This document shows positions 1-9,085 of a stretch of DNA of 36,370 bases, in pieces. A model generated the notes under the pieces. It was not told where the DNA came from, did not search any database, and saw only the letters and a program-made list of their open reading frames with translations. The stretch's first letter is position 1. Every line of letters begins with the position of its first letter. The DNA lies in contig CAIZSE010000128.1 of the NCBI GenBank assembly GCA_903935585.1, positions 1 through 36,370 of the forward strand, written 5' to 3'. This DNA comes from an uncultured Burkholderiales bacterium. Its GTDB lineage: Bacteria; Pseudomonadota; Gammaproteobacteria; Burkholderiales; Burkholderiaceae_C. A program made the position numbers and the translations under genes.

Positions 1-323
1 TCGCCTGGAAAGATGCCGACCTCGGGCATGCCGATGCCGGACTTGTCGGCGAACTTGCGCACGGTCTCCACGATCCAGGCTTCGTCGGCATTGGCGGGCT
101 GGTTGATGACCTTCACACCCGATGTCCACTTGGCCATGGGCTTGCTGATGAGCAAGGAGATGATGGCGCCTCCAAAGCCCATGATGAGCGCAAACCCGAG
201 CAAGGCGCCAAGGTTCAGGCCGTTGGCCGTGAGGAATCGGTTGACGCCCAGCAAGTTGGCGACGATGCCCAGCACAACCACAACGGCCAGGTTGGTCAGG
301 ACAAACAAGAAAATTCGTTTCAT
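1..323 (-). CDS. htpX: Protease HtpX, N-terminal part (runs off the window)
   Basis: This is the first ~107 codons of the membrane zinc metalloprotease HtpX, which degrades damaged inner-membrane proteins as part of envelope stress control. The ATG is at 323-321 and the frame stays open to the window edge. The N-terminus [19 protein letters not shown] is the typical first membrane span (residues ~4-22). A second hydrophobic segment follows at ~38-60, then the conserved SKPMAKW and [10 protein letters not shown] stretches and the beginning of the protease domain. The HExxH zinc motif lies beyond the window and cannot be checked. It lies 70 bp downstream of the DUF3025 gene on the same strand. 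Identification rests on remembered family sequence and is firm. Confidence 0.9.
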   Translation of the reverse strand, partial: MKRIFLFVLTNLAVVVVLGIVANLLGVNRFLTANGLNLGALLGFALIMGFGGAIISLLISKPMAKWTSGVKVINQPANADEAWIVETVRKFADKSGIGMPEVGIFPG

Positions 324-393
324 GGTTTTTTTCACTTTCAACCCGAAAGGCACGGGTTCATTGGGGGGAATGTTAGGGGCTTGCCGGGCAAAA

Positions 394-1257
394 TCAAACG
401 GGGGGAACGATTTCCTCAACGGCGTACGGTTTTTCAGTCTGCGGCTTGACGCGGCGGGGTCTGAAAACGCTGCTGTCAGCGTAGAAAGCCGGGTCTTGGT
501 TGGCAGGCCACCACCCGGGAACGCCCAACAAGGGCAAGGGGCTGAAGGGTTTGCGTGACAGCTTGTCGGCGCTCAGGTCCTGCGCCAACCAGGCGTCGAT
601 GTCAGATGGCAGCACCGATGGGGGCACCCGCCACATGTGCACGGTGATCGATTTGTAGGGCTGGACCGCTTTTTCAAGCGCGGCATGGCCAAAAGTCCAC
701 AAGCGGGTGGCTGGCCACGCTTCGCGCAGACCCACAAAAGCATCGTGCCAACGGTGTTCTGTCAGCGCCGCCCACAAGTCATCCGGGGGCTGGATCAGCA
801 AGGCGTTTTCGTCGAACACGGTGGCGGCATCGCGCACCGGGCCGCGCACCTGGCCCACGCCAGCCCGGGCGATCTCTGTGGCCTGCAGCTGGTTCAAGCG
901 TTTTTTGGTCTGCGGAAAATGCATCCAGCACAGGGCATTGAAGAAATCGTGCAGGCCTTCGCGGGTAGGCACCTGGCCATGGGCAAAGATGAAGTCTTCA
1001 TACGCCTGGCCTTCGGGCAAGTCGCTTTGCGGCACAAAACGCACGGGCGCCAGGCCTGCCTCGTTCAGCGCCTGCGGCTGCGGACAGCCTGCCGCGATCT
1101 TTTGGGCAATGGTTTCCCCCACGCCGCGCCAACCGTTCAACCAAGGGGCCGACCAGTCGATGTCAGGTACGCCGCGCAACAGACTTTGGGCGCAGCGCCC
1201 AGCTGTCAAATCGGCGTTGGGGGATTGGCCCGGACTCAGGCCGTCACCAGACGCCAC
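394..1257 (-). CDS. DUF3025 family protein
   Basis: A protein of about 287 residues that I recognise as DUF3025, a family of unknown function common in Beta- and Gammaproteobacteria. Recognisable conserved blocks are [16 protein letters not shown] (about 107-122) and the [11 protein letters not shown] stretch (about 141-151). A proline/tryptophan-rich C-terminal part contains [19 protein letters not shown]. No signal peptide or membrane span is visible, so it is probably cytoplasmic. The longest frame begins with GTG at 1257, which overlaps the 3' end of pyrC by 22 bases and suggests translational coupling. No ATG occurs near the N-terminus, so the start is uncertain. Function unknown. Confidence 0.8.
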   Translation of the reverse strand: MASGDGLSPGQSPNADLTAGRCAQSLLRGVPDIDWSAPWLNGWRGVGETIAQKIAAGCPQPQALNEAGLAPVRFVPQSDLPEGQAYEDFIFAHGQVPTREGLHDFFNALCWMHFPQTKKRLNQLQATEIARAGVGQVRGPVRDAATVFDENALLIQPPDDLWAALTEHRWHDAFVGLREAWPATRLWTFGHAALEKAVQPYKSITVHMWRVPPSVLPSDIDAWLAQDLSADKLSRKPFSPLPLLGVPGWWPANQDPAFYADSSVFRPRRVKPQTEKPYAVEEIVPPV

Positions 1258-2273
1258 GGCAAGCTTTCTCCTGAGCGCAGAGGCTTGAGTTCGGCCTCGC
1301 CCAGGGCAAAGCTTTCGGCGGGTGTCCAGCTTTCGCGGCGCAGCGTGATGCGGCTGGTGTTGCGCGGCAAGCCGTAAAAGTCAGCCCCGAAGAAGCTGGC
1401 AAAGCCTTCCAGTTTGTCGAGTGCGCCAGCCTGGTCAAAGGCTTCGGCATACATCTCGATGGCCGCGTGCGCGGTGTAGCAACCCGCGCAACCGGTGGCA
1501 TGCTCTTTCAGGTGCGCCGGGTGCGGTGCGCTGTCGGTGCCCAAAAAGAAACGCGGATTGCCCGAGGTGGCCGCCTTGACCAGCGCCAGTCGGTGCGTTT
1601 CCCGCTTGAGCACCGGCAGGCAGTAGTAATGCGGGCGAATGCCGCCAGTGAAGATGGCGTTGCGGTTGTAAAGCAGGTGGTGTGCCGTGATGGTGGCGCC
1701 CAGATGGGCATCGCCTTCGGCCACGTACTGCGCAGCCTCGGCTGTGGTGATGTGTTCCATCACGATCTTCAGCGCGGGGAAATCGCGGCGCAAGGGCTTG
1801 AGTTGCTGTTCGATGAACACCGCTTCACGGTCAAACAGGTCGATGTCGGGCGAGGTGACTTCGCCGTGCACCAGCAGCAACAGGCCTTCGCGCTGCATGG
1901 CTTCGAGCACGGGGTAGATCTTGCGCAGATCGGTCACGCCCGCATCGCTGTTGGTGGTGGCGCCCGCCGGGTACAGCTTGCAGGCCACCACACCGGCCGC
2001 TTTGGCACGGGCCATTTCTGCCGGGGCCAGGTTGTCGGTCAGGTACAGCGTCATCAGGGGCTCAAAGGCCATGCCCTTGGGCACAGCGGCCACGATGCGG
2101 GCCTTGTAGGCCAGCGCCTGCTCGGCGGTGGTCACCGGCGGCTTGAGGTTGGGCATGATGATGGCGCGGGCAAACTGGGCCGCGGTGTGCGGCACCACAA
2201 GCTTCAGTGCAGCGCCATCGCGCACATGCAGGTGCCAGTCGTCAGGGCGGGTGATGGTGATTTCTTGGGTCAT
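1236..2273 (-). CDS. pyrC: Dihydroorotase
   Basis: Class II dihydroorotase (EC 3.5.2.3), which interconverts N-carbamoyl-L-aspartate and L-dihydroorotate in de novo pyrimidine synthesis. The 345-residue length is normal for the family. Visible active-site elements, numbered from the ATG at 2273: HLHVR with H14, H16 and R18; K99 (carbamylated bridging lysine) in [14 protein letters not shown]136 in LVHGE; H174 in MEHIT; and D247 in GTDSAPH. These sit about three residues before the E. coli PyrC positions, as expected. Its 3' end overlaps the DUF3025 frame. It is separated from gltL by 76 bp and is probably its own transcription unit. Cytoplasmic zinc enzyme; assignment firm. Confidence 0.97.
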   Translation of the reverse strand: MTQEITITRPDDWHLHVRDGAALKLVVPHTAAQFARAIIMPNLKPPVTTAEQALAYKARIVAAVPKGMAFEPLMTLYLTDNLAPAEMARAKAAGVVACKLYPAGATTNSDAGVTDLRKIYPVLEAMQREGLLLLVHGEVTSPDIDLFDREAVFIEQQLKPLRRDFPALKIVMEHITTAEAAQYVAEGDAHLGATITAHHLLYNRNAIFTGGIRPHYYCLPVLKRETHRLALVKAATSGNPRFFLGTDSAPHPAHLKEHATGCAGCYTAHAAIEMYAEAFDQAGALDKLEGFASFFGADFYGLPRNTSRITLRRESWTPAESFALGEAELKPLRSGESLPWRLVTA

Positions 2274-2349
2274 GGGACGTATTGTCTCAAACCTGTGGCC
2301 AAGGGTGAATGACCGCTACCGGCGCCAGAGATGGGGCAGCAGGCCCCGA

Positions 2350-3087
2350 TTAATGTTGCAGGATCTTGTTCAGGAAGTCTTTGGTGCGCGGCTGGCGGTT
2401 TTCGGGGTGGTTGAAGAACTCGTCTTTGGAGCAGTCTTCCAGAATGCGACCACCCACGTCGATGAAGATCACGCGGTTGGCCACTTTGCGGGCAAAGCCC
2501 ATTTCGTGGGTGACCACCATCATGGTCATGCCTTCGTTGGCCAGTTGCACCATCACATCCAGCACTTCGCCCACCATCTCGGGGTCAAGCGCCGAAGTCG
2601 GCTCGTCAAACAGCATGACGATCGGGTCCATCGACAAGGCGCGGGCAATGGCCACGCGCTGCTGCTGACCGCCCGACAGCTGGCCCGGAAACTTGTCCTT
2701 GTGCGCCAGCAGGCCCACGCGGTCGAGCATCTTGAGGCCGCGCTCTTTGGCTTCGGCTTCAGATCGGCCCAGCACCTTGATCTGGGCGATCGTCAGGTTC
2801 TCGGTCACCGACAGGTGCGGAAACAGCTCGAAGCTCTGAAACACCATGCCGACGCGCGAACGCAGTTTGGGCAAGTCGGTGCCCGCATCCATCAAGGACA
2901 CGCCATCCACATGGATGCTGCCTTGTTGCACGGGCTCGAGCGCATTGACGGTTTTGATCAGGGTGGACTTGCCCGAGCCCGAAGGACCGCACACCACCAC
3001 GACATCGCCCTTGTTGATGCTGACCGAGCAGTCGTTGAGCACCTGAACCGGGCCATACCACTTGGACACATTTTTGATTTCAATCAT
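2350..3087 (-). CDS. gltL: Glutamate/aspartate ABC transporter, ATP-binding protein
   Basis: Polar amino-acid ABC importer ATPase of 245 residues that powers the GltJ-GltK permease. Motifs seen: Walker [10 protein letters not shown] (34-42), Q-loop Q84, signature LSGGQQQR (137-144), Walker B VMLFDE (157-162) and switch histidine H194. The [11 protein letters not shown] region after the Q-loop is typical of the GlnQ/GltL group. It is the last gene of gltI-gltJ-gltK-gltL on the minus strand and follows gltK by 27 bp. Specificity for glutamate/aspartate is inferred from the binding protein GltI and the gene order, not from the ATPase itself. Confidence 0.93.
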   Translation of the reverse strand: MIEIKNVSKWYGPVQVLNDCSVSINKGDVVVVCGPSGSGKSTLIKTVNALEPVQQGSIHVDGVSLMDAGTDLPKLRSRVGMVFQSFELFPHLSVTENLTIAQIKVLGRSEAEAKERGLKMLDRVGLLAHKDKFPGQLSGGQQQRVAIARALSMDPIVMLFDEPTSALDPEMVGEVLDVMVQLANEGMTMMVVTHEMGFARKVANRVIFIDVGGRILEDCSKDEFFNHPENRQPRTKDFLNKILQH

Positions 3088-3114
3088 TTTCTTTTCCCGA
3101 TTTCAGTGCGTGCA

Positions 3115-3783
3115 TCAACGCACGATGGCAATCTTGGCCTGCAATCGCTTGACGGCCCAGGACAATCCAAAACAGATGATGAAGTACACCCCGGCGGCCA
3201 GGATGTAAGCCTCTTCAGGGCGACCATAAATCTTGCCGGCGTTGGAGAAGCCTTTGAGCAAGTCATAAGCCCCGATGGCATAGACCAGCGAGGTGTCCTG
3301 AAACAAGATGATGGTCTGCGTGAGCAGCACCGGCAGCATGTTTCTGAAGGCCTGGGGCAGAATGACCAGGCGCATGTTTTGCCCATAGGTCATGCCCATG
3401 GCTTGACCGGCAAGCACCTGCCCACGGGGAATGGACTGGATGCCCGCGCGCATGATTTCGCTGAAATAGGCGGCTTCAAAAGCGACAAAGGTGATGATGG
3501 CCGACCATTCGGCGCCAATGGGTCTGCCAATGAGAAACGGCATCAGCAAATAAAACCACAGAATCACCATGACCAAGGGCACTGAGCGCATGCCATTGAC
3601 ATAGAAGGTGGCTGGCGCAGCCAGCATTGTGTTGCCCGACAAGCGCATGAGTGCCAGCAAGGTGCCAAAAATCACGCCGCCGATGGTGGCGGTGATGGTC
3701 AGTTGCACACTGAAAATCAGGCCGCTCCAGACGAACTTGCGCAGCATCTCCAGATCAAAAAAGGAAAGGTCGAGTCCAAACAT
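3115..3783 (-). CDS. gltK: Glutamate/aspartate ABC transporter, permease GltK
   Basis: Inner-membrane permease of 222 residues of the HisM/GltK type. I chose the ATG at 3783 (MFGLDLSFFDLEMLRKFVW). The frame is open upstream, but that part overlaps gltJ and has no family-like sequence. The gltJ stop codon lies one base before this ATG, giving strong translational coupling. Several hydrophobic segments are visible. The EAA-type cytoplasmic loop that contacts the ATPase is the GQAMGMTYGQNMRLVILPQA stretch. It forms the membrane channel together with GltJ. Family assignment is firm; the substrate comes from context. Confidence 0.92.
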   Translation of the reverse strand: MFGLDLSFFDLEMLRKFVWSGLIFSVQLTITATIGGVIFGTLLALMRLSGNTMLAAPATFYVNGMRSVPLVMVILWFYLLMPFLIGRPIGAEWSAIITFVAFEAAYFSEIMRAGIQSIPRGQVLAGQAMGMTYGQNMRLVILPQAFRNMLPVLLTQTIILFQDTSLVYAIGAYDLLKGFSNAGKIYGRPEEAYILAAGVYFIICFGLSWAVKRLQAKIAIVR

Positions 3784-3784
3784 G

Positions 3785-4504
3785 TCAGTGCCCCCCCGTT
3801 CCGGCGGAGACGATGAAGCCGGGCACACGCATTTTCTTTTCGATCCCGGCAAAGACGCGATTCACGGCGAAGGCTGACAAGGCATAAAGCCCGGTGACAG
3901 CAAGGTAGATTTCAATGCCTCGCGAGGTTTCTTCCTGCGCCTGCATGGCGAACATGGTGAGTTCAGCAATCGACACGGCAAAGGCCACCGAGGAGTTTTT
4001 CAAGAGGTTCATCGACTCACTGGTCAGCGGCGGCAAGATGATGCGAAACGCCATGGGCAAGATCACATACCGGTACGCCTGTGCCGTGGTGAACCCCACG
4101 GCCATGGCGGCATAACTTTGCCCTTTGGGCAAGGCCTGAATACCCGCCCGCACTTGCTCGGCAATGCGCGCTGAGGTGAAAAAACCCAACGCAAACACCA
4201 CCAGCAAAAAGCCAGGCACCTGCTGAAATGCCGGGAATATTTTGGGCACCACGAAGTACCACAAGAAAATTTGCACCAACAGCGGTATGTTGCGGAACAA
4301 CTCAACCCAGGCGTTGCCCAGTGCAACCAGGACCGGCCGTCCAGGCAAAGTGCGGACAGTGCCCACCACGGCGCCAACGCTCATGGCCACCAACCAGGAG
4401 CAAGCCGCCACAGCCAGCGTCCAGCGCCAAGCCTCCAGCATCCACTCAAGATAGGTGCGGCCACTGCCGTCATCGGTCAAAAATACCTGCCAATCCCAAG
4501 TCAT
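3785..4504 (-). CDS. gltJ: Glutamate/aspartate ABC transporter, permease GltJ
   Basis: Inner-membrane permease of 239 residues, partner of GltK. The ATG at 4504 gives MTWDWQVFLTDDGSGRTYLE, the typical GltJ N-terminus, and has AGGA about 8 bases upstream. A longer in-frame start would add 12 unlike residues. Hydrophobic spans lie around residues 25-50, 65-90, 95-115 and near the C-terminus. The EAA loop is around SYAAMAVGFTTAQAYRYVIL. It is separated from gltI by about 90 bp containing a strong stem-loop, so permease expression is probably set below that of the binding protein. Confidence 0.92.
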   Translation of the reverse strand: MTWDWQVFLTDDGSGRTYLEWMLEAWRWTLAVAACSWLVAMSVGAVVGTVRTLPGRPVLVALGNAWVELFRNIPLLVQIFLWYFVVPKIFPAFQQVPGFLLVVFALGFFTSARIAEQVRAGIQALPKGQSYAAMAVGFTTAQAYRYVILPMAFRIILPPLTSESMNLLKNSSVAFAVSIAELTMFAMQAQEETSRGIEIYLAVTGLYALSAFAVNRVFAGIEKKMRVPGFIVSAGTGGH

Positions 4505-4544
4505 TTTTTTATTCCTGCAAAAGGGAAGCCCGTTCCCCAAAAAG

Positions 4545-4576
4545 AAACCCCGCCCAAGTTAGCCCCGGCGGGGTTT
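4545..4576 (-). terminator. Stem-loop between gltI and gltJ (partial terminator or mRNA stabiliser)
   Basis: A perfect 10-bp inverted repeat, AAACCCCGCC (4545-4554) and GGCGGGGTTT (4567-4576), with a 12-base loop. Read on the transcribed minus strand, the 3' arm ends in GGGGTTT and continues CTTTTTGGGG, so a U-rich tract follows as in an intrinsic terminator. It lies directly after the gltI stop and before gltJ. This placement usually lets the binding protein be made in excess of the permease. Confidence 0.75.
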
Positions 4577-4595
4577 GAAACGCATCAAGGCAAAA

Positions 4596-5486
4596 TTACT
4601 TCTTGGCGTAATCTTCAGCAGGCTTGTCGTTCAGGTTAGCCCAAGCTGTTTTGGTGGCTTCGCTGGCGACCAGACCGACGCGTGTATTTTTCGGTGGGAT
4701 GGGTTGAACAAACCATTTGTCATAGGCCTTGGCCATGTCACCGTTCTTGACCATGTCACGCACGGTGTCGTCGGCCAATTTCTTGAAAGCCGGATCGTCC
4801 TTGCGAATCATGATGGCGATCGGCTCAACGTTGAGCACCTCGCCCACAATGCGGAAGTCTGCAGGGTTTTTGGCGGTCGCGATATTGCCTGCCAGGATCT
4901 GGCCATCCATGACGAATGCATCTGCACGGCCAGACTCCAGCAACAAGAAGCTGTCGGCATGGTCTTTGCCAAACAGTTCGTTGAAGTTCACGCCGTTGGC
5001 GCGCTCATGCTTGCGCAGCAACTGAACCGAGGTGGTGCCTGTTGTCGTGGCCACGGTCTTGTTGACCAATTGGGCGATCGAGGTGATGCCTGAAGCGACT
5101 TTGGCCGCAATGCGCACCTCTTCCACAAACGTGGTCACCACAAAGGCCACGTCTTTTTGACGCGCTGCGTTGTTGGTGGTGGAGCCGCACTCAATGTCGA
5201 CCGTGCCGTTTTGAACCAATGGAATGCGGTTTTGCGAAGTCACAGATTGAAACTTGACATCGACTTTTTTGCCCACAGCTTTTTCCAGGTTGCCAATGAT
5301 GCGCTGGCAGACCTCAAAGTGAAAACCGGCGTACTTGCCATCACCCAGGGTATAGGACAGGGCGCCCGAAGAGTCGCGCACACCCATGGTGATGGCGCCG
5401 GCATTTTTAACCTTGGCGATGGTGTCGGCTTGAGCAGACATGCAGGCCAGGGCGGTGATCGCGACTGCGAACAATTGCTTTTTCAT
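4596..5486 (-). CDS. gltI: Glutamate/aspartate periplasmic binding protein
   Basis: Periplasmic solute-binding protein of 296 residues that captures glutamate/aspartate for GltJKL. A signal peptide is clear: MKK, a hydrophobic core, and likely cleavage after MSAQA (about residue 21). The mature part has the family 3 SBP pattern: GVRDSSGALSYTLGDGKYAGF, then VDIECGSTTNN and TTGTTSVQLLRKHERANG, which are characteristic of GltI. The ATG at 5486 has GGAG about 8 bases upstream. It is the first gene of the importer, and the ~220-bp upstream gap presumably holds the promoter. The HypT-like LysR gene lies upstream on the same strand and could act on it, though that is only suggested by position. Confidence 0.93.
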   Translation of the reverse strand: MKKQLFAVAITALACMSAQADTIAKVKNAGAITMGVRDSSGALSYTLGDGKYAGFHFEVCQRIIGNLEKAVGKKVDVKFQSVTSQNRIPLVQNGTVDIECGSTTNNAARQKDVAFVVTTFVEEVRIAAKVASGITSIAQLVNKTVATTTGTTSVQLLRKHERANGVNFNELFGKDHADSFLLLESGRADAFVMDGQILAGNIATAKNPADFRIVGEVLNVEPIAIMIRKDDPAFKKLADDTVRDMVKNGDMAKAYDKWFVQPIPPKNTRVGLVASEATKTAWANLNDKPAEDYAKK

Positions 5487-5710
5487 TCAGTTCTCCAAAA
5501 ATTGCCAAAAGGCGAGAGTTAAACCATGCCGTTTCGATGCGCGGTTGCACCATCATGACATTGAGACAGACTTGTTTTAGCAGCTGCCCCGCTAAATATG
5601 CCCGCTGTAAACAAGCAGCAACTATAGTGATCCGGACAGCCAACCCACATCAGGGTGTACCCCAGATCATCATGCAAAAAAAGCATAACACAATGCCTAC
5701 AGGCGGCAGA
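5487..5710 (-). promoter_or_regulatory. Leader/promoter region of the glt importer
   Basis: This 224-bp gap lies between the LysR gene and gltI, both on the minus strand, and has no credible gene. It must contain the gltI promoter unless transcription continues from the LysR gene. A run of T on the minus strand near 5680 and an AT-rich stretch around 5590-5630 are visible. I see no -35/-10 pair good enough to place a start site. A GGAG ribosome site lies just upstream of gltI. Confidence 0.4.
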
Positions 5711-6646
5711 TCAAGCTGGGCGTGGCGATTCCTGGGTTAAATGCGCCCAGAGCTCGTGCGCTGGATGGTGGCCGCTGGTTTTCGGTCCTGGTTTGGCCCT
5801 GTAGGCCCTGACCTCCATCGTCAAGGACAAGACTTGACCGCCCGGCAAACGCGCTTCCACCAAAGCCCCGCTCTGGACTTCCTTGCGAACAGCACTTTCC
5901 GGCAAGAAAGCCAGGCCATGGCCTTGCATGGCCATGACTTTCAGGCCTTCGGCCATGTCGGTTTCATAGACCCGGTCCAGATGAATCGGTGTACCCGCTT
6001 GCTTGAGTATCCAGTCGGTCACGCCGCCCAGATACGCCCCTGGCGCATAGCCCAAATAGGGCAAGGGCCGGGAGGGCGTTCCAGGCAGGCCAAGCACAGG
6101 GCTGCCGTCGGCCTGCGCCTTGACGTAAGGGGCAATCGACTCCGCCCCGAGCACCACCATGTCGTAACGCTCGGCATCCAGTTGCAAGGGTTGAGAGGGG
6201 TGGTGGTAGACGATCAACAGGTCACACCCCCCTTCGGCCAGGCGCATGGCCGCATCGTGCACATTGAGGGCGATCAAACGGCTTTTGATGGGGCCAAAGC
6301 TCTCGCGCAAGCTGGCCATCCAGGACGGGAAAAACGTAAAAGCCAGGGTGTGCGGGACGGCAAATTCGATGAAATCCTGCCCCGCCGAGTTGTGGCCGCG
6401 CAGCATGGCCCGGGTGTTTTGCAAGGACTGAAGCAGCTCCAGCGCCTGGTCAAACAAGGTCTCACCAGCCGGGGTGAGTTTGGTGGGGTAGGAGCTGCGG
6501 TCCACCAGGTCGGCACCCGCCCAGGCCTCCAGGGACTGGATGCGCCTGGAAAAAGCAGGCTGCGTCACGTGCCGCAGTTGTGCAGAGCGGCTGAAACTGC
6601 GGGTTTCAGCCAAGCTCACAAAGTCTTCAAGCCACTTGGTTTCCAT
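5711..6646 (-). CDS. LysR-family transcriptional regulator (HypT/YjiE-like)
   Basis: A 311-residue LysR-type regulator. The N-terminal helix-turn-helix (about 5-62) has the form KWLEDFVSLAETRSFSRSA followed by QPAFSRRIQSLE. The KWLEDF start and PAFSRRI pattern resemble the HypT (hypochlorite-responsive) subgroup. Residues about 90-300 form the effector-binding domain. The ATG at 6646 is 6 bp past the stop of the ABC exporter gene, so the two may be co-transcribed. The gltIJKL operon lies downstream in the same direction. Whether it senses oxidants or an amino acid cannot be told; the HypT comparison is from remembered sequence and is moderate. Confidence 0.85.
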   Translation of the reverse strand: METKWLEDFVSLAETRSFSRSAQLRHVTQPAFSRRIQSLEAWAGADLVDRSSYPTKLTPAGETLFDQALELLQSLQNTRAMLRGHNSAGQDFIEFAVPHTLAFTFFPSWMASLRESFGPIKSRLIALNVHDAAMRLAEGGCDLLIVYHHPSQPLQLDAERYDMVVLGAESIAPYVKAQADGSPVLGLPGTPSRPLPYLGYAPGAYLGGVTDWILKQAGTPIHLDRVYETDMAEGLKVMAMQGHGLAFLPESAVRKEVQSGALVEARLPGGQVLSLTMEVRAYRAKPGPKTSGHHPAHELWAHLTQESPRPA

Positions 6647-6652
6647 GCCGGA

Positions 6653-8542
6653 TTATGTCGCGGCCGCGGTGGATGCCACTGCTGGCGATGATTCGGTATT
6701 TTGTTGCAGCGCCCACATGCTGGCGTAGCGCCCCTGACTGGCCAGCAGTTCGGCGTGGTTGCCACGCTCGATGATTTGCCCGGCTTCCATCACCAGGATT
6801 TCGTGTGCATCGACCACGGTGGACAAGCGGTGGGCAATCACCAGGGTGGTCTTGTTTTGCGCCACGCTGGCCAGCTCGGCCTGGATGGCGCGCTCGTTGG
6901 CTGAATCAAGGGCCGAAGTGGCTTCGTCAAAAACCAGGATCGGAGGGTCTTTCAGCAAGGTGCGGGCAATGGCCACGCGCTGCTTTTCCCCACCTGAGAG
7001 CTTCAGGCCCCTCTCGCCCACCGAAGTCTGGTAACCCTTGGGGGTGGAGGCGATGAAGTCGTGGATGCGCGCAGCACGTGCCGCGCCCTCGATCTCGGCC
7101 TGGCTGGCGCCGGGGCGACCATAGGCGATGTTGTAGGCCACGCTGTCGTTGAACAGCACCGTGTCTTGCGGCACGATGCCCAAGGCCTTGCGCACGCTCG
7201 ATTGCGTGACCTGCCGGATGTCTTGCCCCGCAATGCGGATGAAGCCTTGTTGCACGTCGTAAAAACGGAACATCAAACGCGCCAGCGTGGACTTGCCCGA
7301 ACCCGAGGGGCCGACCACGGCCACCGTCTTGCCTGCGGGGATGGTGAAGCTGATGTCCTTGAGGATCGGGCGGTCGCTTTCGTAGACAAAAGAAACCCGG
7401 TCAAACACCACATCGGGTGCGCCTTGCATGGCCAGCGCCTGCGCGCCCGGCGCATCGGCCACTTCGCGTTCGCGGTCCATCAGCACGAACATCTTGTCCA
7501 GGTCGGTCAGGCTTTGCTTGATCTCGCGGTACAGCACGCCCAGAAAATTGAGCGGTATATAGAGCTGGATCATGAAGGCATTGATCATGACCAAATCGCC
7601 CAGGGTCATGCGCCCGGCCACCACGCCCTCGGTGGCGCGCCACAACATGGCGACCAAAGCTGCCGCAATGATGAGCTGCTGGCCTGTGTTGAGCACCGAC
7701 AAGGTGGTCTGTGACTTGAGCCGCGCTAAGCGCAAGCGTTCCAGGCTTTCGTCGTAGCGCCCGGCCTCGAACACCTCGTTGCCGAAATACTTGACGGTTT
7801 CGTAGTTCAACAGCGAATCGATGGCCCGGGTGTGCGCGGCCGAATCGAATTCGTTGGCCTGCTTGCGAAACTCTGTGCGCCACTCGGTGATGCGCACCGT
7901 GAAAAAGATGTAAAGCGCCAAAGCCAGCAGCGTGATGCCCGCAAACCAGGCATCAAACTTGACCGCCAGAATGGTCAGCACCAAGCCCACCTCGATCAGG
8001 GTCGGGATGATGCTGTAGAGCGAATACGAAATCAGCGACTCGATGCCGCGCACGCCGCGTTCGATGTCACGCGTCATGCCACCGGTCTGCCTTGCCAGGT
8101 GAAAGCGCAAGCTCAAGGCATGCAAGTGTTCAAAGGTCTGCAAGGCAATGCTGCGCGATGCCCCCTGCGTGGCTTTGGCGAACACCAGTTCGCGCAACTC
8201 GGTAAAAGCCGAAGTCAGCAGGCGCAAGGCACCATAGCCCACCAGCAAGGCCACCGGCACCACCAGCACCGCTTGCGCATCGCCGGGCTTGATGTTCATG
8301 GCATCGACCAACTCCTTGAGCAGCAAGGGCACGCTCACGTTGGCCAGCTTGGCACCCACCATCAAGCTCAGGGCAATGACCACGCGCCATTTGTATTGCC
8401 ACAAATAGGGCAAGAGGCGCGACAGGGTTTTCCAGTCACCCCCTGCAGGCGCGGGTGGCGCGGGTGGCGCCGCACCTCCAGGCAAGCCAGGCCTTGGCGT
8501 GGCAGGGGAAGCAGGGGCAGCGGTTTCGCCGTGGTGGCGCAT
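6653..8542 (-). CDS. ATM1/HMT1-type ABC exporter (fused membrane and ATPase domains)
   Basis: A 629-residue half-transporter that should act as a homodimer in the inner membrane. I chose the ATG at 8542 (MRHHGETAAP); the longer frame would use a TTG at 8551. A proline/alanine-rich N-terminus (to ~35) is followed by six spans (~50-350). The transmembrane part includes NYETVKYFGNE (246-256), a hallmark of the ATM1 group that exports glutathione- or sulfur-linked compounds in mitochondria and bacteria. The ATPase has Walker [10 protein letters not shown] (411-419), signature LSGGEKQR (515-522) and Walker B ILVFDE (535-540). It diverges from a thioesterase gene only ~40 bp away. The substrate is unknown; a role in metal or thiol stress is a family-based inference. 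Confidence 0.88.
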   Translation of the reverse strand: MRHHGETAAPASPATPRPGLPGGAAPPAPPAPAGGDWKTLSRLLPYLWQYKWRVVIALSLMVGAKLANVSVPLLLKELVDAMNIKPGDAQAVLVVPVALLVGYGALRLLTSAFTELRELVFAKATQGASRSIALQTFEHLHALSLRFHLARQTGGMTRDIERGVRGIESLISYSLYSIIPTLIEVGLVLTILAVKFDAWFAGITLLALALYIFFTVRITEWRTEFRKQANEFDSAAHTRAIDSLLNYETVKYFGNEVFEAGRYDESLERLRLARLKSQTTLSVLNTGQQLIIAAALVAMLWRATEGVVAGRMTLGDLVMINAFMIQLYIPLNFLGVLYREIKQSLTDLDKMFVLMDREREVADAPGAQALAMQGAPDVVFDRVSFVYESDRPILKDISFTIPAGKTVAVVGPSGSGKSTLARLMFRFYDVQQGFIRIAGQDIRQVTQSSVRKALGIVPQDTVLFNDSVAYNIAYGRPGASQAEIEGAARAARIHDFIASTPKGYQTSVGERGLKLSGGEKQRVAIARTLLKDPPILVFDEATSALDSANERAIQAELASVAQNKTTLVIAHRLSTVVDAHEILVMEAGQIIERGNHAELLASQGRYASMWALQQNTESSPAVASTAAAT

Positions 8543-8582
8543 AAGGGACAATCCGGTTTTTCGTTAACCACCGATTGTGCCC

Positions 8583-8993
8583 ATGTCTGAAACCCACAGC
8601 ACCCACACCGTGGCATTGCCCACTGACCAGGAGCTGGTGCTCAAGGTCATCCCCATGCCCGCTGACTGCAATGCCAGCGGCGACATTTTTGGCGGCTGGG
8701 TCATGGCCCAGGTCGACCTGGCCGGTGCCGTCTTGCCCGCACGGCGCGTCAGGGGTCGCATGGTCACGGTGGCCGTGAACGAGTTCATCTTCAAGCAACC
8801 GGTCAAGGTGGGCGACATCCTGTCGTTCTTTTCCCGCATCGTGCGGGTCGGTCGCACCTCGGTCACGGTCAAGGTCGAGGTGTTCGCCGAACGCTTTCAG
8901 CTGCAGGGCCAGTACATCAAGGTGACCGAGGCGCACCTGACCTATGTGGCGGTCGATGACCAGGGACAGCCGAGGGCGGTGCCTGCTGAGTGA
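8583..8993 (+). CDS. Acyl-CoA thioesterase, YciA-like hotdog protein
   Basis: A 136-residue single-hotdog thioesterase that hydrolyses acyl-CoA to free acid and CoA. The key block is NASGDIFGGWVMAQVDLAG, with N30, D34 and D45, the pattern of the YciA/BACH group. A second conserved stretch, VNEFIFKQPVKVGD, follows. I chose the ATG at 8583 rather than the GTG six bases earlier. It is divergent from the ABC exporter, and the promoters of both must lie in a very short gap or reach into the coding sequences. It probably clears or recycles short- to long-chain acyl-CoA in the cytoplasm. Family firm, chain-length preference unknown. Confidence 0.88.
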   Translation: MSETHSTHTVALPTDQELVLKVIPMPADCNASGDIFGGWVMAQVDLAGAVLPARRVRGRMVTVAVNEFIFKQPVKVGDILSFFSRIVRVGRTSVTVKVEVFAERFQLQGQYIKVTEAHLTYVAVDDQGQPRAVPAE

Positions 8994-9085
8994 AAGCCTG
9001 GCTTAAAGGTTGACGCTGAGACTGAGCCGGCGGCAGATCGCGGTTGCACCTGCAACCTGGGAAAAAGCCCTGGCTGCATCGCGCA

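Noticed and set aside
340..358. Hairpin AACCCG/CGGGTT between the DUF3025 gene and htpX
   Set aside because: A short 6-bp stem followed by an A-rich, not U-rich, stretch on the transcribed strand; it could arise by chance.
2333..2347. Stem-loop GGGGC-AGCAG-GCCCC after gltL as a terminator
   Set aside because: The stem is only 5 bp and no U-tract follows on the transcribed strand.
2128..3585. Plus-strand open frame opposite pyrC, gltL and gltK
   Set aside because: It crosses three well-supported minus-strand genes and has no motif of its own.
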